From Streptomyces sp. P9-A4 (GTDB lineage: Bacteria; Actinomycetota; Actinomycetes; Streptomycetales; Streptomycetaceae): a DNA stretch of 64,000 nucleotides. The DNA lies in assembly GCF_036634195.1 (NCBI RefSeq), contig NZ_JAZIFY010000002.1:372001-436000 (forward strand). Direction: 5' to 3'. The notes below the pieces were generated by a model that was not told the origin of the DNA, ran no database searches, and saw only the letters and a program-made list of their open reading frames with translations. The position numbers were made by a program, and so were the translations under genes. Positions 37,168 through 45,611 of the stretch are shown in pieces (within the stretch, counting starts at the first letter, position 1; each line of letters begins with the position of its first letter).

Positions 37168-38088
37168 TCAGCGGGCCACGCGGGGAAGTCCGGTGACGCT
37201 CATGACCAGGGAGTAGAGCGAGCTGGTGGCCGTGATGAACATGCGGTTGTTCTTCGGCCCGCCGAAGGCGATGTTGGAGACCGGCTCGGGCACCCGCAGC
37301 CGGCCGATCAGGGTGCCGTCCGGGTCGTAGCAGTGGACGCCGTCCTCGAAGGCGGCCGCCCACAGCCGCCCTCCGTCGTCGAAGCGGATGTTGTCGAAGC
37401 CGCCCTGGGCGCGCTCGGCGAAGACCGTGCCGTCGGAGAGGGTGCCGTCCTCGCGCACCTCGAAGGCGCGGATCCGGCGGCCCCGGGTGTCGGCGACGTA
37501 CAGCCGCCGTTCGTCCGGCGAGAAGACGATGCCGTTGGGACCGCCGAAGCCGTCCGCGACGCGGCGCACCTCGGTGGTGACCGGGTCGATCCGGTAGACG
37601 TCGCAGCTGCCGATCTCGCTCTCGGCGCGATGGCCCTCGTAGTCGCTGGTGATGCCGAAGTCCGGGTCGGTGAACCAGATCGAGCCGTCGGAGCGAACGA
37701 CCGCGTCGTTCGGACTGTTGAGGCGCTTGCCCTCGAAGCGGTCGGCGAGGACGGTCACGCGTCCGTCGTGTTCGGTACGAGTCACCCGCCGGTTGCCCTG
37801 CTCACAGCTGATCAGCCGGCCCTCGCGGTCGAGGGTGTTGCCGTTGACGTGCCCGGCCGGGTTGCGGAACTCGGTGACCGCCCCCGAGACCTCGTCCCAG
37901 CGGAGCAGGCGGTCGTTGGGGATGTCGCTCCAGATCAGCTGCCGCCAGGCGGGCAGGTAGAGCGGCCCTTCGGCCCAGCGGCAGCCCGCGTGGAGCCGTT
38001 CGAGGCGCGCGTCCCCGAAGGCACAGCGTCCGGTGCGGAAGCGCTCGTCCAGAATCACATACGGATCGACGTCGATGTCGCCGGTCAT
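37168..38088 (-). CDS. SMP-30/gluconolactonase/LRE family protein
   Basis: A 306-residue six-bladed beta-propeller lactonase-like protein. Family features: AGCRWAEGPLYLPAWRQLIW with the metal-ligand Glu, HVNGNTLDREGRLISCEQG with the central Asn, LNSPNDAVVRSDGSIWFTDP with the Asn/Asp of the active site, and PNGIVFSPDERRLYVADT with the late Asn and Asp. It probably hydrolyses a sugar lactone. The ATG is divergent from an Lrp/AsnC regulator across 76 bp, which is the likely controller. No signal peptide, so cytoplasmic. Confidence 0.88.
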   Translation of the reverse strand: MTGDIDVDPYVILDERFRTGRCAFGDARLERLHAGCRWAEGPLYLPAWRQLIWSDIPNDRLLRWDEVSGAVTEFRNPAGHVNGNTLDREGRLISCEQGNRRVTRTEHDGRVTVLADRFEGKRLNSPNDAVVRSDGSIWFTDPDFGITSDYEGHRAESEIGSCDVYRIDPVTTEVRRVADGFGGPNGIVFSPDERRLYVADTRGRRIRAFEVREDGTLSDGTVFAERAQGGFDNIRFDDGGRLWAAAFEDGVHCYDPDGTLIGRLRVPEPVSNIAFGGPKNNRMFITATSSLYSLVMSVTGLPRVAR

Positions 38089-38164
38089 GACCCACCCCTA
38101 CCCATGATCCACTGAATGACATTCGGAACGATCTCAGTATGACAGGACAGGGTATGGTTCCGGC

Positions 38165-38623
38165 ATGGGAATGACGGACGGGATACTCGACGGAACGGAC
38201 CGGGCGCTCATCGCGGAGCTCCAGCGGGACGCCACGCAGGCGTACGCCGCGCTCGGCAGGACGGTCGGTCTGTCGGCCGGAGCGGCGCACGAGCGGGTGC
38301 GGAAGCTGCGGGAGCGCGGCGTGATCCGGCGGACCACCGTGGAGGTCGACCCGGCCGCGCTCGGGCGGGACGTACTGGCCTTCGTCATGGTCGACTCGAC
38401 CGCCTGGATGGGGGAATCGGCGGAGGCCTTCGCTGCCATCCCCGAGATCCAGGAGGCGCACGTCATCGCGGGCAGCGCCTCGGTCCTGGTCAAGGTCCGC
38501 ACCCCCACAACGGTCCAACTCCAGGACGTGCTGCGGCGGTTGTACGCGATCGAGGGTGTGAGCGGCACCCAGGCCACGGTGTCCCTGGAGACCTTCTTCG
38601 AGCGTCCGGTCTCCGCTCTCTGA
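38165..38623 (+). CDS. Lrp/AsnC family transcriptional regulator
   Basis: A 152-residue regulator with N-terminal HTH (LDGTDRALIAELQRDATQAY, then LGRTVGLSAGAAHERVRKLR) and a C-terminal RAM ligand-binding domain (FAAIPEIQEAHVIAGSASVL). It starts at ATG 38165 close to its promoter. The 76-bp divergent gap contains GAATGACATTC (38113-38123), a dyad that could be its operator for control of itself and the SMP-30 gene. The effector is unknown. Confidence 0.88.
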   Translation: MGMTDGILDGTDRALIAELQRDATQAYAALGRTVGLSAGAAHERVRKLRERGVIRRTTVEVDPAALGRDVLAFVMVDSTAWMGESAEAFAAIPEIQEAHVIAGSASVLVKVRTPTTVQLQDVLRRLYAIEGVSGTQATVSLETFFERPVSAL

Positions 38624-38646
38624 TCTCTGACCGGGGGCAGGCCCCG

Positions 38647-39099
38647 TCAGGCGGTCGCGCCGCTCTCCAGGATCCCCTTGAGGGTCCGCTCGTCCCTCGG
38701 CATCTCCTTCCGCACGTGCGGCCGGACGACCAGGGGGACGAGGGCCTTGCCGATGCCGTGCCCCTCGAAGTCGAGGGAGAGCGTCACGCGTGAGCGCTCG
38801 CCGTCCTCCAGCGGCATGATCGTGCCCCGGATGTCGCCGCGCACCGGTCCGTCGATGCCGTGCACGTGCCAAGACCGCGGCGGGTCGAGTTCGATGACCT
38901 GCATGGTCGAGGTCATCACCCGACGTCCGAGCCGCCGGGTGACGGCGACCTTGGAGCCGACCGCCAGGGGTTCGTTCCCGATCCTGCGGACCGAGACCGC
39001 GCTCTCCTGCCACTCGGGCAGGTGCTCGGGGTCGGTCACGTAGGAGAAGACCTCCGTCGGCCGCCGGGAGATGTCGATGGTTTCCGTGATGACAGGCAT
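38647..39099 (-). CDS. SRPBCC family protein
   Basis: A 150-residue START/polyketide-cyclase-like fold: first strand MPVITETIDISRRPTEVFSY, the typical VTDPEHLPEWQ segment, and the long C-terminal helix starting KEMPRDERTLKGIL. Such proteins bind a hydrophobic ligand in an internal cavity; most small stand-alone members are of unknown function. ATG 39099 fits the family start. It converges on the Lrp gene with a 23-bp gap and is not obviously in an operon. Confidence 0.85.
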   Translation of the reverse strand: MPVITETIDISRRPTEVFSYVTDPEHLPEWQESAVSVRRIGNEPLAVGSKVAVTRRLGRRVMTSTMQVIELDPPRSWHVHGIDGPVRGDIRGTIMPLEDGERSRVTLSLDFEGHGIGKALVPLVVRPHVRKEMPRDERTLKGILESGATA

Positions 39100-39333
39100 G
39101 ACGCCCTCTTCGTCCCACAGGAGTCCCCGCCGGTACGTGTTTCTCGGCGCGTCCCTCGAAGCGTTCCCCGACGCGGGGCTCGTTGGCGCTTCGTACAAAT
39201 CGTCCCACGGACGGGGAGGACCCGGCAACGGGCGGCGGGGCGTCGCGGGGATCTGAGTAGCGGTACTCATGCCGGAGCCCGCCGACGGCGGGACCATGGC
39301 GCCAGACCGGGGAATGGGCGCGGAGGGGGCGGC

Positions 39334-40113
39334 ATGAGCAAGGTCGTGGGCGTGTTCGTGGCCGCGGGGCTCGCGGTGGGCGCACTGGTGCTGGCGTACG
39401 CGGTGGGGGTACCGCCCGGGACCCTGCTGGCCGTGGGGGCGGGTACCCTCGGCCTGCTCTGGCTGCTGCTCCTCCTCACCGCCCCCTGGAACCTGTACTT
39501 CCGGGCGCAGGCGGTGCTGGCCGAGATCGCGGTCAGCAGGGAGAAGGGCATCGACGTCGCCGGGGAGCGGGACGGCGAGGCGCGGCGCATCGCCCGCGTG
39601 ATGCTGCGGGTGGCCGTCGCCGGGCATGTGGTGACGGCCGCCGCGGCGCTTGCCGTCGCCGCAGCGACGGGCCGCGGGGCGGGTTACTGGTTCGCCGGGT
39701 TCTTCCTCCTGAGCACGTTCTTCCGGCCGGCGGGCGCGTACTTCGGGCAGTTGCGGCGCAGGCTCCGGGTGCTGCTCAGGGACGTGACGTTCCCGCGCGA
39801 CGACGTGGTGGCGCTGACGGGTCGGGTGGCTGCCCTGGAGAGCGGGGCCACGGTCCTGGACGGCAAGGCCGAGGAGCAGTACAGGGCCCTCGCGGAGCTG
39901 CGCCGCACCGTGGACGCGGTGGGGCTCTCCGCACACGGCCGCGCCGACGACACCGACCGACGGATCGAAGCGCTCGCACGGGAGTTCGAGGCGACGGTGA
40001 ACCGGCTCACCGACAACGAGGAGATCATCACCGGTCTGAAGGCCTTCCTGAGGCTTCTCCGGGCCACCGACGCGCGGGATGCCGCACCGAGCACGGCGAC
40101 GCACGGCCAGTGA
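39334..40113 (+). CDS. Membrane protein with C-terminal coiled-coil, unknown function
   Basis: A 259-residue protein with two N-terminal helices (GVFVAAGLAVGALVLAYAV and LLAVGAGTLGLLWLLLLLTA), a second helix pair around residues 85-130 and, after about 145, a soluble heptad-rich region (VVALTGRVAALESGATVLDG, then LTDNEEIITGLKAFLRLL). The ATG has a GGAGGGGGCGGC upstream. I recognise no named family. The layout suggests a membrane-anchored oligomer. The 234 bp between its start and the SRPBCC start hold no other gene. Confidence 0.72.
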   Translation: MSKVVGVFVAAGLAVGALVLAYAVGVPPGTLLAVGAGTLGLLWLLLLLTAPWNLYFRAQAVLAEIAVSREKGIDVAGERDGEARRIARVMLRVAVAGHVVTAAAALAVAAATGRGAGYWFAGFFLLSTFFRPAGAYFGQLRRRLRVLLRDVTFPRDDVVALTGRVAALESGATVLDGKAEEQYRALAELRRTVDAVGLSAHGRADDTDRRIEALAREFEATVNRLTDNEEIITGLKAFLRLLRATDARDAAPSTATHGQ

Positions 40114-40234
40114 GGGGTGGGGTCACCCGCTTGCCGGTCTCCGGCTTGACGCTAATGTCGATATATAGGCCAGATGTGCATCCTCGTTCCCGCGCTCACG
40201 AGAGGTGGGAAGGGGAGTGCGAAAGGAGCCTCCC

Positions 40235-41326
40235 ATGACCCGTACATTGCGGGGCGCGATAGCCCTGGCCGGAGCCACGGCCTTCTGCCTGGGCGCGGTG
40301 GCGACCAGCGGGGCGGCCCAGCCGGGCGCGGCCCCGGCACAGCAGGGCGAGGTGAAGATCGGCCTGCTGCTGCCGGAGAGCAAGACCACGCGGTACGAGA
40401 AGTTCGACCGGCCGTACATCGAGGCCAAGATCCAGGAACTGGTTCCCGGGGCGCACGTCGACTACTACAACGCCGCCGAGAGCGCCACCACCCAGCAGCA
40501 GCAGGTGAACACCGCGCTCGCCAAGGGCGACAAGGTGCTGATCCTGGACGCCGTGGACGCCAAGTCGATCCAGTCCTCGGTGCAGAAGGCCCATGACGCG
40601 GGCGTGAAGGTCGTGGCGTACGACCGTCTCGCGCAGGGTCCGGTCGACTCGTACGTCTCGTACGACAACCACAAGGTGGGCGAGCTCCAGGGCAAGGCCC
40701 TCCTCGCCGCGCTGGGCGACAAGGCCAAGAGCGGCGAGATCGTGATGCACAACGGGTCGCCGACCGACCCGAACGCGGCCGAGTTCAAGGCCGGCGCGCA
40801 CTCGGTGCTGGACGGCAAGGTGAAGATCGGCAAGGAGTACGACACACCGAACTGGGACCCGAACAACGCCAACCAGCAGATGTCCGGCGCCATCAGCGCG
40901 CTCGGCAAGGACAAGATCGTCGGCGTCTACTCGGCCAACGACGGCCTGGCGGCCGGTATCGCCACCGCTCTGAAGTCGGCGGGCATGAACGTGCCGCTGA
41001 CCGGCCAGGACGCGCAGCTCGACGCGATCCAGCGCATCCTGCTCGGCACCCAGACGATCACGGTCGAGAAGCCGTACAAGCCGGAGGCGGACATCGCGGC
41101 GACCATGGCCGTCAACTTCGCCCAGGGCAAGCCCCTGCCGGCCGACCTGACGCCCACGACCGCCACCAGCGGCAGCGGTCAGAAGGTCCCGGCCACCCTG
41201 CTCACGCCGATCGTGGTCGACAAGAGCAACATCAAGGACACGGTCGTGAAGGACGGGCTGTACACCGTCGCGGAGATCTGCACTCCGACCTATGCCGCGG
41301 CCTGCAAGGACGCCGGACTCCAGTAG
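40235..41326 (+). CDS. Sugar ABC transporter substrate-binding protein (xylose-type, XylF-like)
   Basis: A 363-residue periplasmic-binding-protein-like lipoprotein or secreted protein. The N-terminus is a signal peptide (GAIALAGATAFCLGAVATSG). The Peripla_BP_4 body shows KIGLLLPESKTTRYEKFDRP, VDYYNAAESATTQQQQVNTA, VKVVAYDRLAQGPVDSYVSY and VYSANDGLAAGIATAL followed by PLTGQDAQLDAIQ, matching the XylF group. GAAAGGAG precedes the ATG. It is the first gene of a three-gene importer operon; the strong hairpin just downstream should leave its message more abundant than the rest. Confidence 0.9.
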   Translation: MTRTLRGAIALAGATAFCLGAVATSGAAQPGAAPAQQGEVKIGLLLPESKTTRYEKFDRPYIEAKIQELVPGAHVDYYNAAESATTQQQQVNTALAKGDKVLILDAVDAKSIQSSVQKAHDAGVKVVAYDRLAQGPVDSYVSYDNHKVGELQGKALLAALGDKAKSGEIVMHNGSPTDPNAAEFKAGAHSVLDGKVKIGKEYDTPNWDPNNANQQMSGAISALGKDKIVGVYSANDGLAAGIATALKSAGMNVPLTGQDAQLDAIQRILLGTQTITVEKPYKPEADIAATMAVNFAQGKPLPADLTPTTATSGSGQKVPATLLTPIVVDKSNIKDTVVKDGLYTVAEICTPTYAAACKDAGLQ

Positions 41327-41333
41327 CCGGTCC

Positions 41334-41360
41334 GCCGGCCGACCCCAGCTGTCGGCCGGC
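41334..41360 (+). other. Intergenic stem-loop in the sugar ABC operon
   Basis: GCCGGCCGAC (41334-41343) and GTCGGCCGGC (41351-41360) pair perfectly with a 7-nt loop directly after the binding-protein stop. There is no T-run. Such hairpins between binding protein and ATPase usually protect or attenuate transcripts so that the binding protein is made in excess. Confidence 0.65.
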
Positions 41361-41428
41361 ATCGGACGCCGGGCACCAGCAGCCGTCGGCCGCCAGCGGT
41401 CGCGGCACGTCTCCAGGAGGCGGTTCCC

Positions 41429-42208
41429 TTGCCGGAGTCACCCGTGCTCACCCTGCGGGGAATCTCCAAACGGTTCGGCGCCGTCCAGGCGCTGCAGGGC
41501 TTCGACCTGGACGTGCATCCCGGTGAGGTGGTCGCGCTGGTCGGCGACAACGGCGCCGGCAAGTCCACCGCGGTCAAGGCGATAGCCGGGGTGAACCCGC
41601 CCGACGCGGGCGTGATCACCTGGGAGAGCCGGCCGGTCTCCATCAGCCGGCCGCACGACGCCCAGAACCTCGGCATCGCCACCGTCTACCAGGACCTGGC
41701 GCTCTGCGACAACCTCGATGTGGTCGCCAACCTGTACCTGGGCCGCGAGCTGCGCCGCTTCGGCGTCCTGGACGAGGTGCGGATGGAGCAGCGGGCGCGC
41801 GAGCTGCTCGACACGCTGTCGATCCGCATCCCGAGCGTCCGCATCCCCGTCGCCTCGCTCTCCGGCGGTCAGCGCCAGACGGTGGCCATCGCCCGTTCGC
41901 TGATCGGGTCGCCGAAGGTGGTGATCCTGGACGAGCCCACCGCCGCGCTGGGCGTGGAGCAGACGGCCGAGGTCCTCGACCTGGTCGAGCGGCTCCGCGA
42001 GCAGGGTCTCGGGACGATTCTGATAAGCCACAACATGGTGGATGTGATGGCGGTCGCGGACCGCATCGCGGTGATGCGCCTCGGCCGCAACAACGGCTTC
42101 TTCGACAGGCGCTCCACGACCACGGAGGAGATCATCTCCGCCATCACCGGGGCCACCGACAGCGCCGTCACGCGCCGCCAGGCCCGTAAGCGGGAGGAAG
42201 AGCGATGA
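41429..42208 (+). CDS. Sugar ABC transporter ATP-binding protein (XylG-like, single domain)
   Basis: A 259-residue ABC ATPase: Walker A GDNGAGKSTAVK, Q-loop YQDLALCDNLDVVANLYLG, signature LSGGQRQTVAIAR, Walker B KVVILDEPTAALG, and switch His in LISHNMVDV. It has one nucleotide-binding domain rather than the two of E. coli XylG, as is common in Streptomyces. The start is TTG 41429 with AGGAGG eight bases upstream; a GTG five codons later lacks such a site. It couples to the permease by an ATGA overlap at 42205-42208. Confidence 0.9.
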   Translation: MPESPVLTLRGISKRFGAVQALQGFDLDVHPGEVVALVGDNGAGKSTAVKAIAGVNPPDAGVITWESRPVSISRPHDAQNLGIATVYQDLALCDNLDVVANLYLGRELRRFGVLDEVRMEQRARELLDTLSIRIPSVRIPVASLSGGQRQTVAIARSLIGSPKVVILDEPTAALGVEQTAEVLDLVERLREQGLGTILISHNMVDVMAVADRIAVMRLGRNNGFFDRRSTTTEEIISAITGATDSAVTRRQARKREEER

Positions 42209-43494
42209 GACGCGACCGGGGCCGCGGCCCCTCCGGCGCCGACGACGCCACCCGCGAACCGGCGTCCGGTGCCGTGCCGGCCGTCGACACCCGTCTCCTC
42301 GTCCGCGCGGAGGGCGTCAAGGGGTACGCCGACGAGTTCCGGCGCAAGATGCGGAGCGGAGAGCTGGGCTCACTGCCCGTCGTCCTGGCCGTGATCATCA
42401 TCTGGACGGTGTTCGGCAGCCTGAACAGCACCTTCCTCTCGGCCCAGAACCTCTCCGACCTCAGCCAGCAGATCGTCGGCACCGGCATGATCGCCGTCGG
42501 CATCGTCTTCGTTCTGCTGCTCGGCGAGATCGACCTCTCGGTCGGATCGGTGAGCGGTCTGTGCGCCGCGATCTTCGCCGTGCTCAATGTCATCAACGGC
42601 ATGAACCAGTGGGTGGCGCTGCTCGTCGCCATCGCGGGCGGCGCGGCCGTCGGGCTCATCCAGGGGTTCTTCTTCGCGAAGGTCGGCGTGCCGGCGTTCG
42701 TGGTCACCCTCGCGGGCAATCTCGCCTGGAACGGGCTGATGCTCCAGGTGCTCGGCAGCAGCGGCACGGTCAACATCCCCGGCGAGAGCATCGTCTCGAA
42801 GCTCTACTCGACGATCTACCACAGCCCGGCCGCCGCCTATGCGGCGGCGGCCGTGGGCGTCGGACTGTTCCTGGCCGCCTCGCTGCTGGACGCCAACCGG
42901 CGCCGGAGAGCCCGGGTGCCGTTCCGGCCGGTCGCCGAGATCGTGCTGCGTACGGTCGCGCTCGCGGCGATCGCGTTCGCCGCCGCGTACATCCTCAACA
43001 GGTACCAGGGTCTGCCGCTCGCGCTTCTGATCTTCCTGATCCTGCTGGTGCTCCTGGACTTCGTGCTCCGGCGCACCACGTACGGCCGCCGGATCTTCGC
43101 GGTCGGCGGCAACATCGAGGGCGCGCGCAGGGCGGGCATCAGCGTGCCGTTCGTGCGGATGACCGTGTTCTCGATCGCCGGGACGATGGCCGCGATCGGC
43201 GGCCTCTTCCTGGCGGGCCAGATCCAGTCGGCGAGCCAGACCTCGGGCGGCGGCAATCTCCTGATGAACGTCATCGCCGCCGCCGTCATCGGCGGCACGA
43301 GCCTGTTCGGCGGCCGGGGCTCGGTGTGGTCCGCGCTGCTCGGCGCACTGGTGATCGGGTCCATCCAGTCGGGCATGAACATCATGGGCGTCAGCAACGC
43401 CGTCCAGTTCATGATCACCGGCTCGGTGCTGCTGGCCGCCGTGGTCGTCGACTCCTTGTCCCGCCGCACCCAGAAGGCGGCGGGGCGGGCGTGA
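42205..43494 (+). CDS. Sugar ABC transporter permease (XylH-like)
   Basis: A 429-residue permease with a polar N-terminal extension of about 50 residues and about ten membrane segments. Family markers are LLLGEIDLSVGSVSGLCAAI, GVPAFVVTLAGNLAWNGLML, TTYGRRIFAVGGNIEGARRA (the EAA-type loop contacting the ATPase) and AVIGGTSLFGGRGSVWSALL. Its ATG overlaps the ATPase stop. It is the last gene of the operon; 63 bp after its stop begins MITE copy 2. Confidence 0.9.
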   Translation: MRRDRGRGPSGADDATREPASGAVPAVDTRLLVRAEGVKGYADEFRRKMRSGELGSLPVVLAVIIIWTVFGSLNSTFLSAQNLSDLSQQIVGTGMIAVGIVFVLLLGEIDLSVGSVSGLCAAIFAVLNVINGMNQWVALLVAIAGGAAVGLIQGFFFAKVGVPAFVVTLAGNLAWNGLMLQVLGSSGTVNIPGESIVSKLYSTIYHSPAAAYAAAAVGVGLFLAASLLDANRRRRARVPFRPVAEIVLRTVALAAIAFAAAYILNRYQGLPLALLIFLILLVLLDFVLRRTTYGRRIFAVGGNIEGARRAGISVPFVRMTVFSIAGTMAAIGGLFLAGQIQSASQTSGGGNLLMNVIAAAVIGGTSLFGGRGSVWSALLGALVIGSIQSGMNIMGVSNAVQFMITGSVLLAAVVVDSLSRRTQKAAGRA

Positions 43495-43558
43495 CGGGAG
43501 GGGGTCGCGACCGGTGGTCTGAGCGTGTGTGCCAGGCGGGCCTCTCCGGCACGGCTTA

Positions 43559-43732
43559 GGGCCTGTCGTCAAACTCCCGCCTGCCCCACGACGCCTGGCA
43601 CGCGCTCTCGCCGCACCGGGCGAAAGCCCAAGTACGGTCCAGTACGAGGGCTTCCGCCCGGCACGCCGAGAGCACGCACCAGACGCCGCGGGGCCGCCCT
43701 TCGGGCGACGACGGGAATTTGACGACAGGCCC
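43559..43732. mobile_element. MITE copy 2 (174 bp, TA target), inverted relative to copy 1
   Basis: Ends GGGCCTGTCGTCAAACTCCC and the mirror GGGAATTTGACGACAGGCCC, flanked by TA (43557-43558 and 43733-43734). Reverse-complemented it aligns with copy 1 along its whole length with a handful of differences, mostly near the ends plus one extra base in the centre. No ORF of its own. Its right end with the target TA forms the TAG stop codon of the BCCT transporter. Confidence 0.88.
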
Positions 43733-45480
43733 TAGCCCCTGTCGTCCGCCGACCCCGGGGAGCCGGGGCCGATACGCAGCTCGAAGTCGCCGTCGTACTG
43801 CTCGTGGCCAGCGATCACGGCGAGTTCGACGACCTCGACCCCCACCTCGCCGCGCACGATCAGCGGGTCCTTGCGCAGGTCGCGCATGAGGGCCACGCAC
43901 ATGCCGATCATCACCAGGACGAACGGCGCCGCCACCAGGATGGTGAGGTTCTGCAGGCCCGCGAGCGCGTCGCCCTGCCCGTCGCCGATCAGGAGCATGA
44001 TCGCGGCGACCGCCCCGGTCACCACACCCCAGAACACCACGACGAGTCGGGCGGGTTCGAAGGCGCCGCGCTGGGAGAGCGTGCCCATGACGATCGACGC
44101 GGCGTCGGCGCCCGACACGAAGAAGATCCCGACGAGGACCATCACGAGCAGACTCATCGCGCCGGCCATCGGGAACTCCTTGAGCACGCCGAAGAGTTGC
44201 CCCTCGGGGGTGGTCTCCCCCGCAAGTTCGCCCTGCTCGCTGAGCTTCATCGCCGTACCGCCGAAGATCGCGAACCACACGAGGCTGACGGTGCTGGGGA
44301 CCAGGATGACCCCGCCGATGAACTGGCGGATGGTCCGGCCCCGGCTGATCCGGGCGATGAACATCCCGACAAAGGGCGTCCAGGAAATCCACCACGCCCA
44401 GTAGAAGACCGTCCAACTGCCCAGCCAGCTATGGATGTTCTGGCCGCTGGTCGCCTCGGTGCGGCCGGCCAGCTGGGCCAGGTCACCGACGTACGCGGCG
44501 ATCGAGGTGGGGAGCAGGTCGAGCACGATGATGGTGGGGCCGGCCACGAAGACGAAGACGGCGAGCACGGCCGCCAGCACCATGTTGATGTTGGAGAGCC
44601 ACTGGATGCCCTTCTCCACACCGGACACGGCGGACAGGACGAAGGCCACGGTCAGTACGGCGATGATGGCGACGAGCAGCCCGGTGCCAGCCTTCTCCAT
44701 CCAGCCCAGCTCCTCGAAGCCGCTGCCGATCTGGAGCGCGCCGAGCCCCAGCGAGGCCGCGGAGCCGAAGAGCGTGGCGAAGATGGCCAGGATGTCGATG
44801 AACCGCCCGGGTCCGCCGTACGCCCGCCGCTCCCCCATCAGCGGGACGAACACCGCGCTGATGGTCTGGCGGCGGCGCCGCCGGAACGTCGAGTACGCGA
44901 TGGCGAGTCCGACGACGGCGTAGATCGCCCACGGGTGGAGCGTCCAGTGGAAGAGGGTGGTGGCCATCGCGGTCTGCATCCGCTCCGCCGAGTCGGCGGG
45001 GTGGGTGCCGGGCGGCGGGGTGCCGTAGTGGGCGAGCGGCTCGCTCACCCCGTAGAACATCAGGCCGATGCCCATGCCCGCGCTGAACATCATGGCGATC
45101 CATGACACCGTCCGGAACTCCGGCCCCTCGCCCTCCTGGCCGAGGGTGATCCGGCCGTAGCGGCTGATGGCGAGCCACAGCGCGAAGACGACGAAGCCGG
45201 AGGCCGCGAGCATGAAGGCCCAGCCGCCGTTGCGGATCAGCCCGTCGAGCAGGCTGCTCGACGCGCTCTCCAGGCTGTCCGTGGCCGTGGCACCCCAGAC
45301 GACGAAGGCCACGGTGAGGACGGCGCTGACACCGAACACGATCCGGTCGGTGCGGGCGTGATGGTGGTGGTCGGGGCGGCCAGGGAGGTCCGCCGTGACC
45401 GGCAGCCCTTCCCTGCCGCCCCGTTCGGCACCGGTTCGGCGCCCGTCCGGCCTCTCGTCTTCCTGCGACACAGATGACAC
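43732..45480 (-). CDS. BCCT family betaine/choline/carnitine transporter
   Basis: A 582-residue transporter of the BetP/BCCT type, importing a trimethylammonium or betaine osmolyte with Na+ or H+. It has twelve hydrophobic helices; family motifs are MMFSAGMGIGLMFYGVSEPL (unwound helix 3), YWAWWISWTPFVGMFIARIS (helix 8 aromatic box) and SRGRTIRQFIGG. The N-terminal tail holds an HHHH run. GTG 45480 is the longest start; a GTG at 45471 is also possible. The C-terminus ends at a TAG made by the adjacent MITE, so the last residues (GPGSPGSADDRG) may not be ancestral. Confidence 0.92.
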   Translation of the reverse strand: MSSVSQEDERPDGRRTGAERGGREGLPVTADLPGRPDHHHHARTDRIVFGVSAVLTVAFVVWGATATDSLESASSSLLDGLIRNGGWAFMLAASGFVVFALWLAISRYGRITLGQEGEGPEFRTVSWIAMMFSAGMGIGLMFYGVSEPLAHYGTPPPGTHPADSAERMQTAMATTLFHWTLHPWAIYAVVGLAIAYSTFRRRRRQTISAVFVPLMGERRAYGGPGRFIDILAIFATLFGSAASLGLGALQIGSGFEELGWMEKAGTGLLVAIIAVLTVAFVLSAVSGVEKGIQWLSNINMVLAAVLAVFVFVAGPTIIVLDLLPTSIAAYVGDLAQLAGRTEATSGQNIHSWLGSWTVFYWAWWISWTPFVGMFIARISRGRTIRQFIGGVILVPSTVSLVWFAIFGGTAMKLSEQGELAGETTPEGQLFGVLKEFPMAGAMSLLVMVLVGIFFVSGADAASIVMGTLSQRGAFEPARLVVVFWGVVTGAVAAIMLLIGDGQGDALAGLQNLTILVAAPFVLVMIGMCVALMRDLRKDPLIVRGEVGVEVVELAVIAGHEQYDGDFELRIGPGSPGSADDRG

Positions 45481-45501
45481 CTTTCGCGGAAAAGCGGCAT
45501 T

Positions 45502-45519
45502 TCATCAGATACATGATGA
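45502..45519. promoter_or_regulatory. Inverted repeat upstream of the BCCT gene
   Basis: TCATCA-GATACA-TGATGA, 22 bp upstream of the GTG at 45480, in a locally AT-rich stretch. Position and symmetry suggest an operator or promoter overlap. No known consensus was recognised. Confidence 0.35.
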
Positions 45520-45611
45520 TGTCTCTGTAAGGCAGTACCACAGGCGGGGCCGAACTCCAGGGACCAACAGGCCTCCGGGGCTTGACGGGCGGGGAACCGG
45601 AGCCCTCCCCC

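Noticed and set aside
40146-40167. TTGACG and TATATA upstream of the sugar ABC operon as a promoter
   Set aside because: The spacing is only 10 bp, too short for -35/-10; the AT-rich segment may be an operator but no promoter can be assigned.
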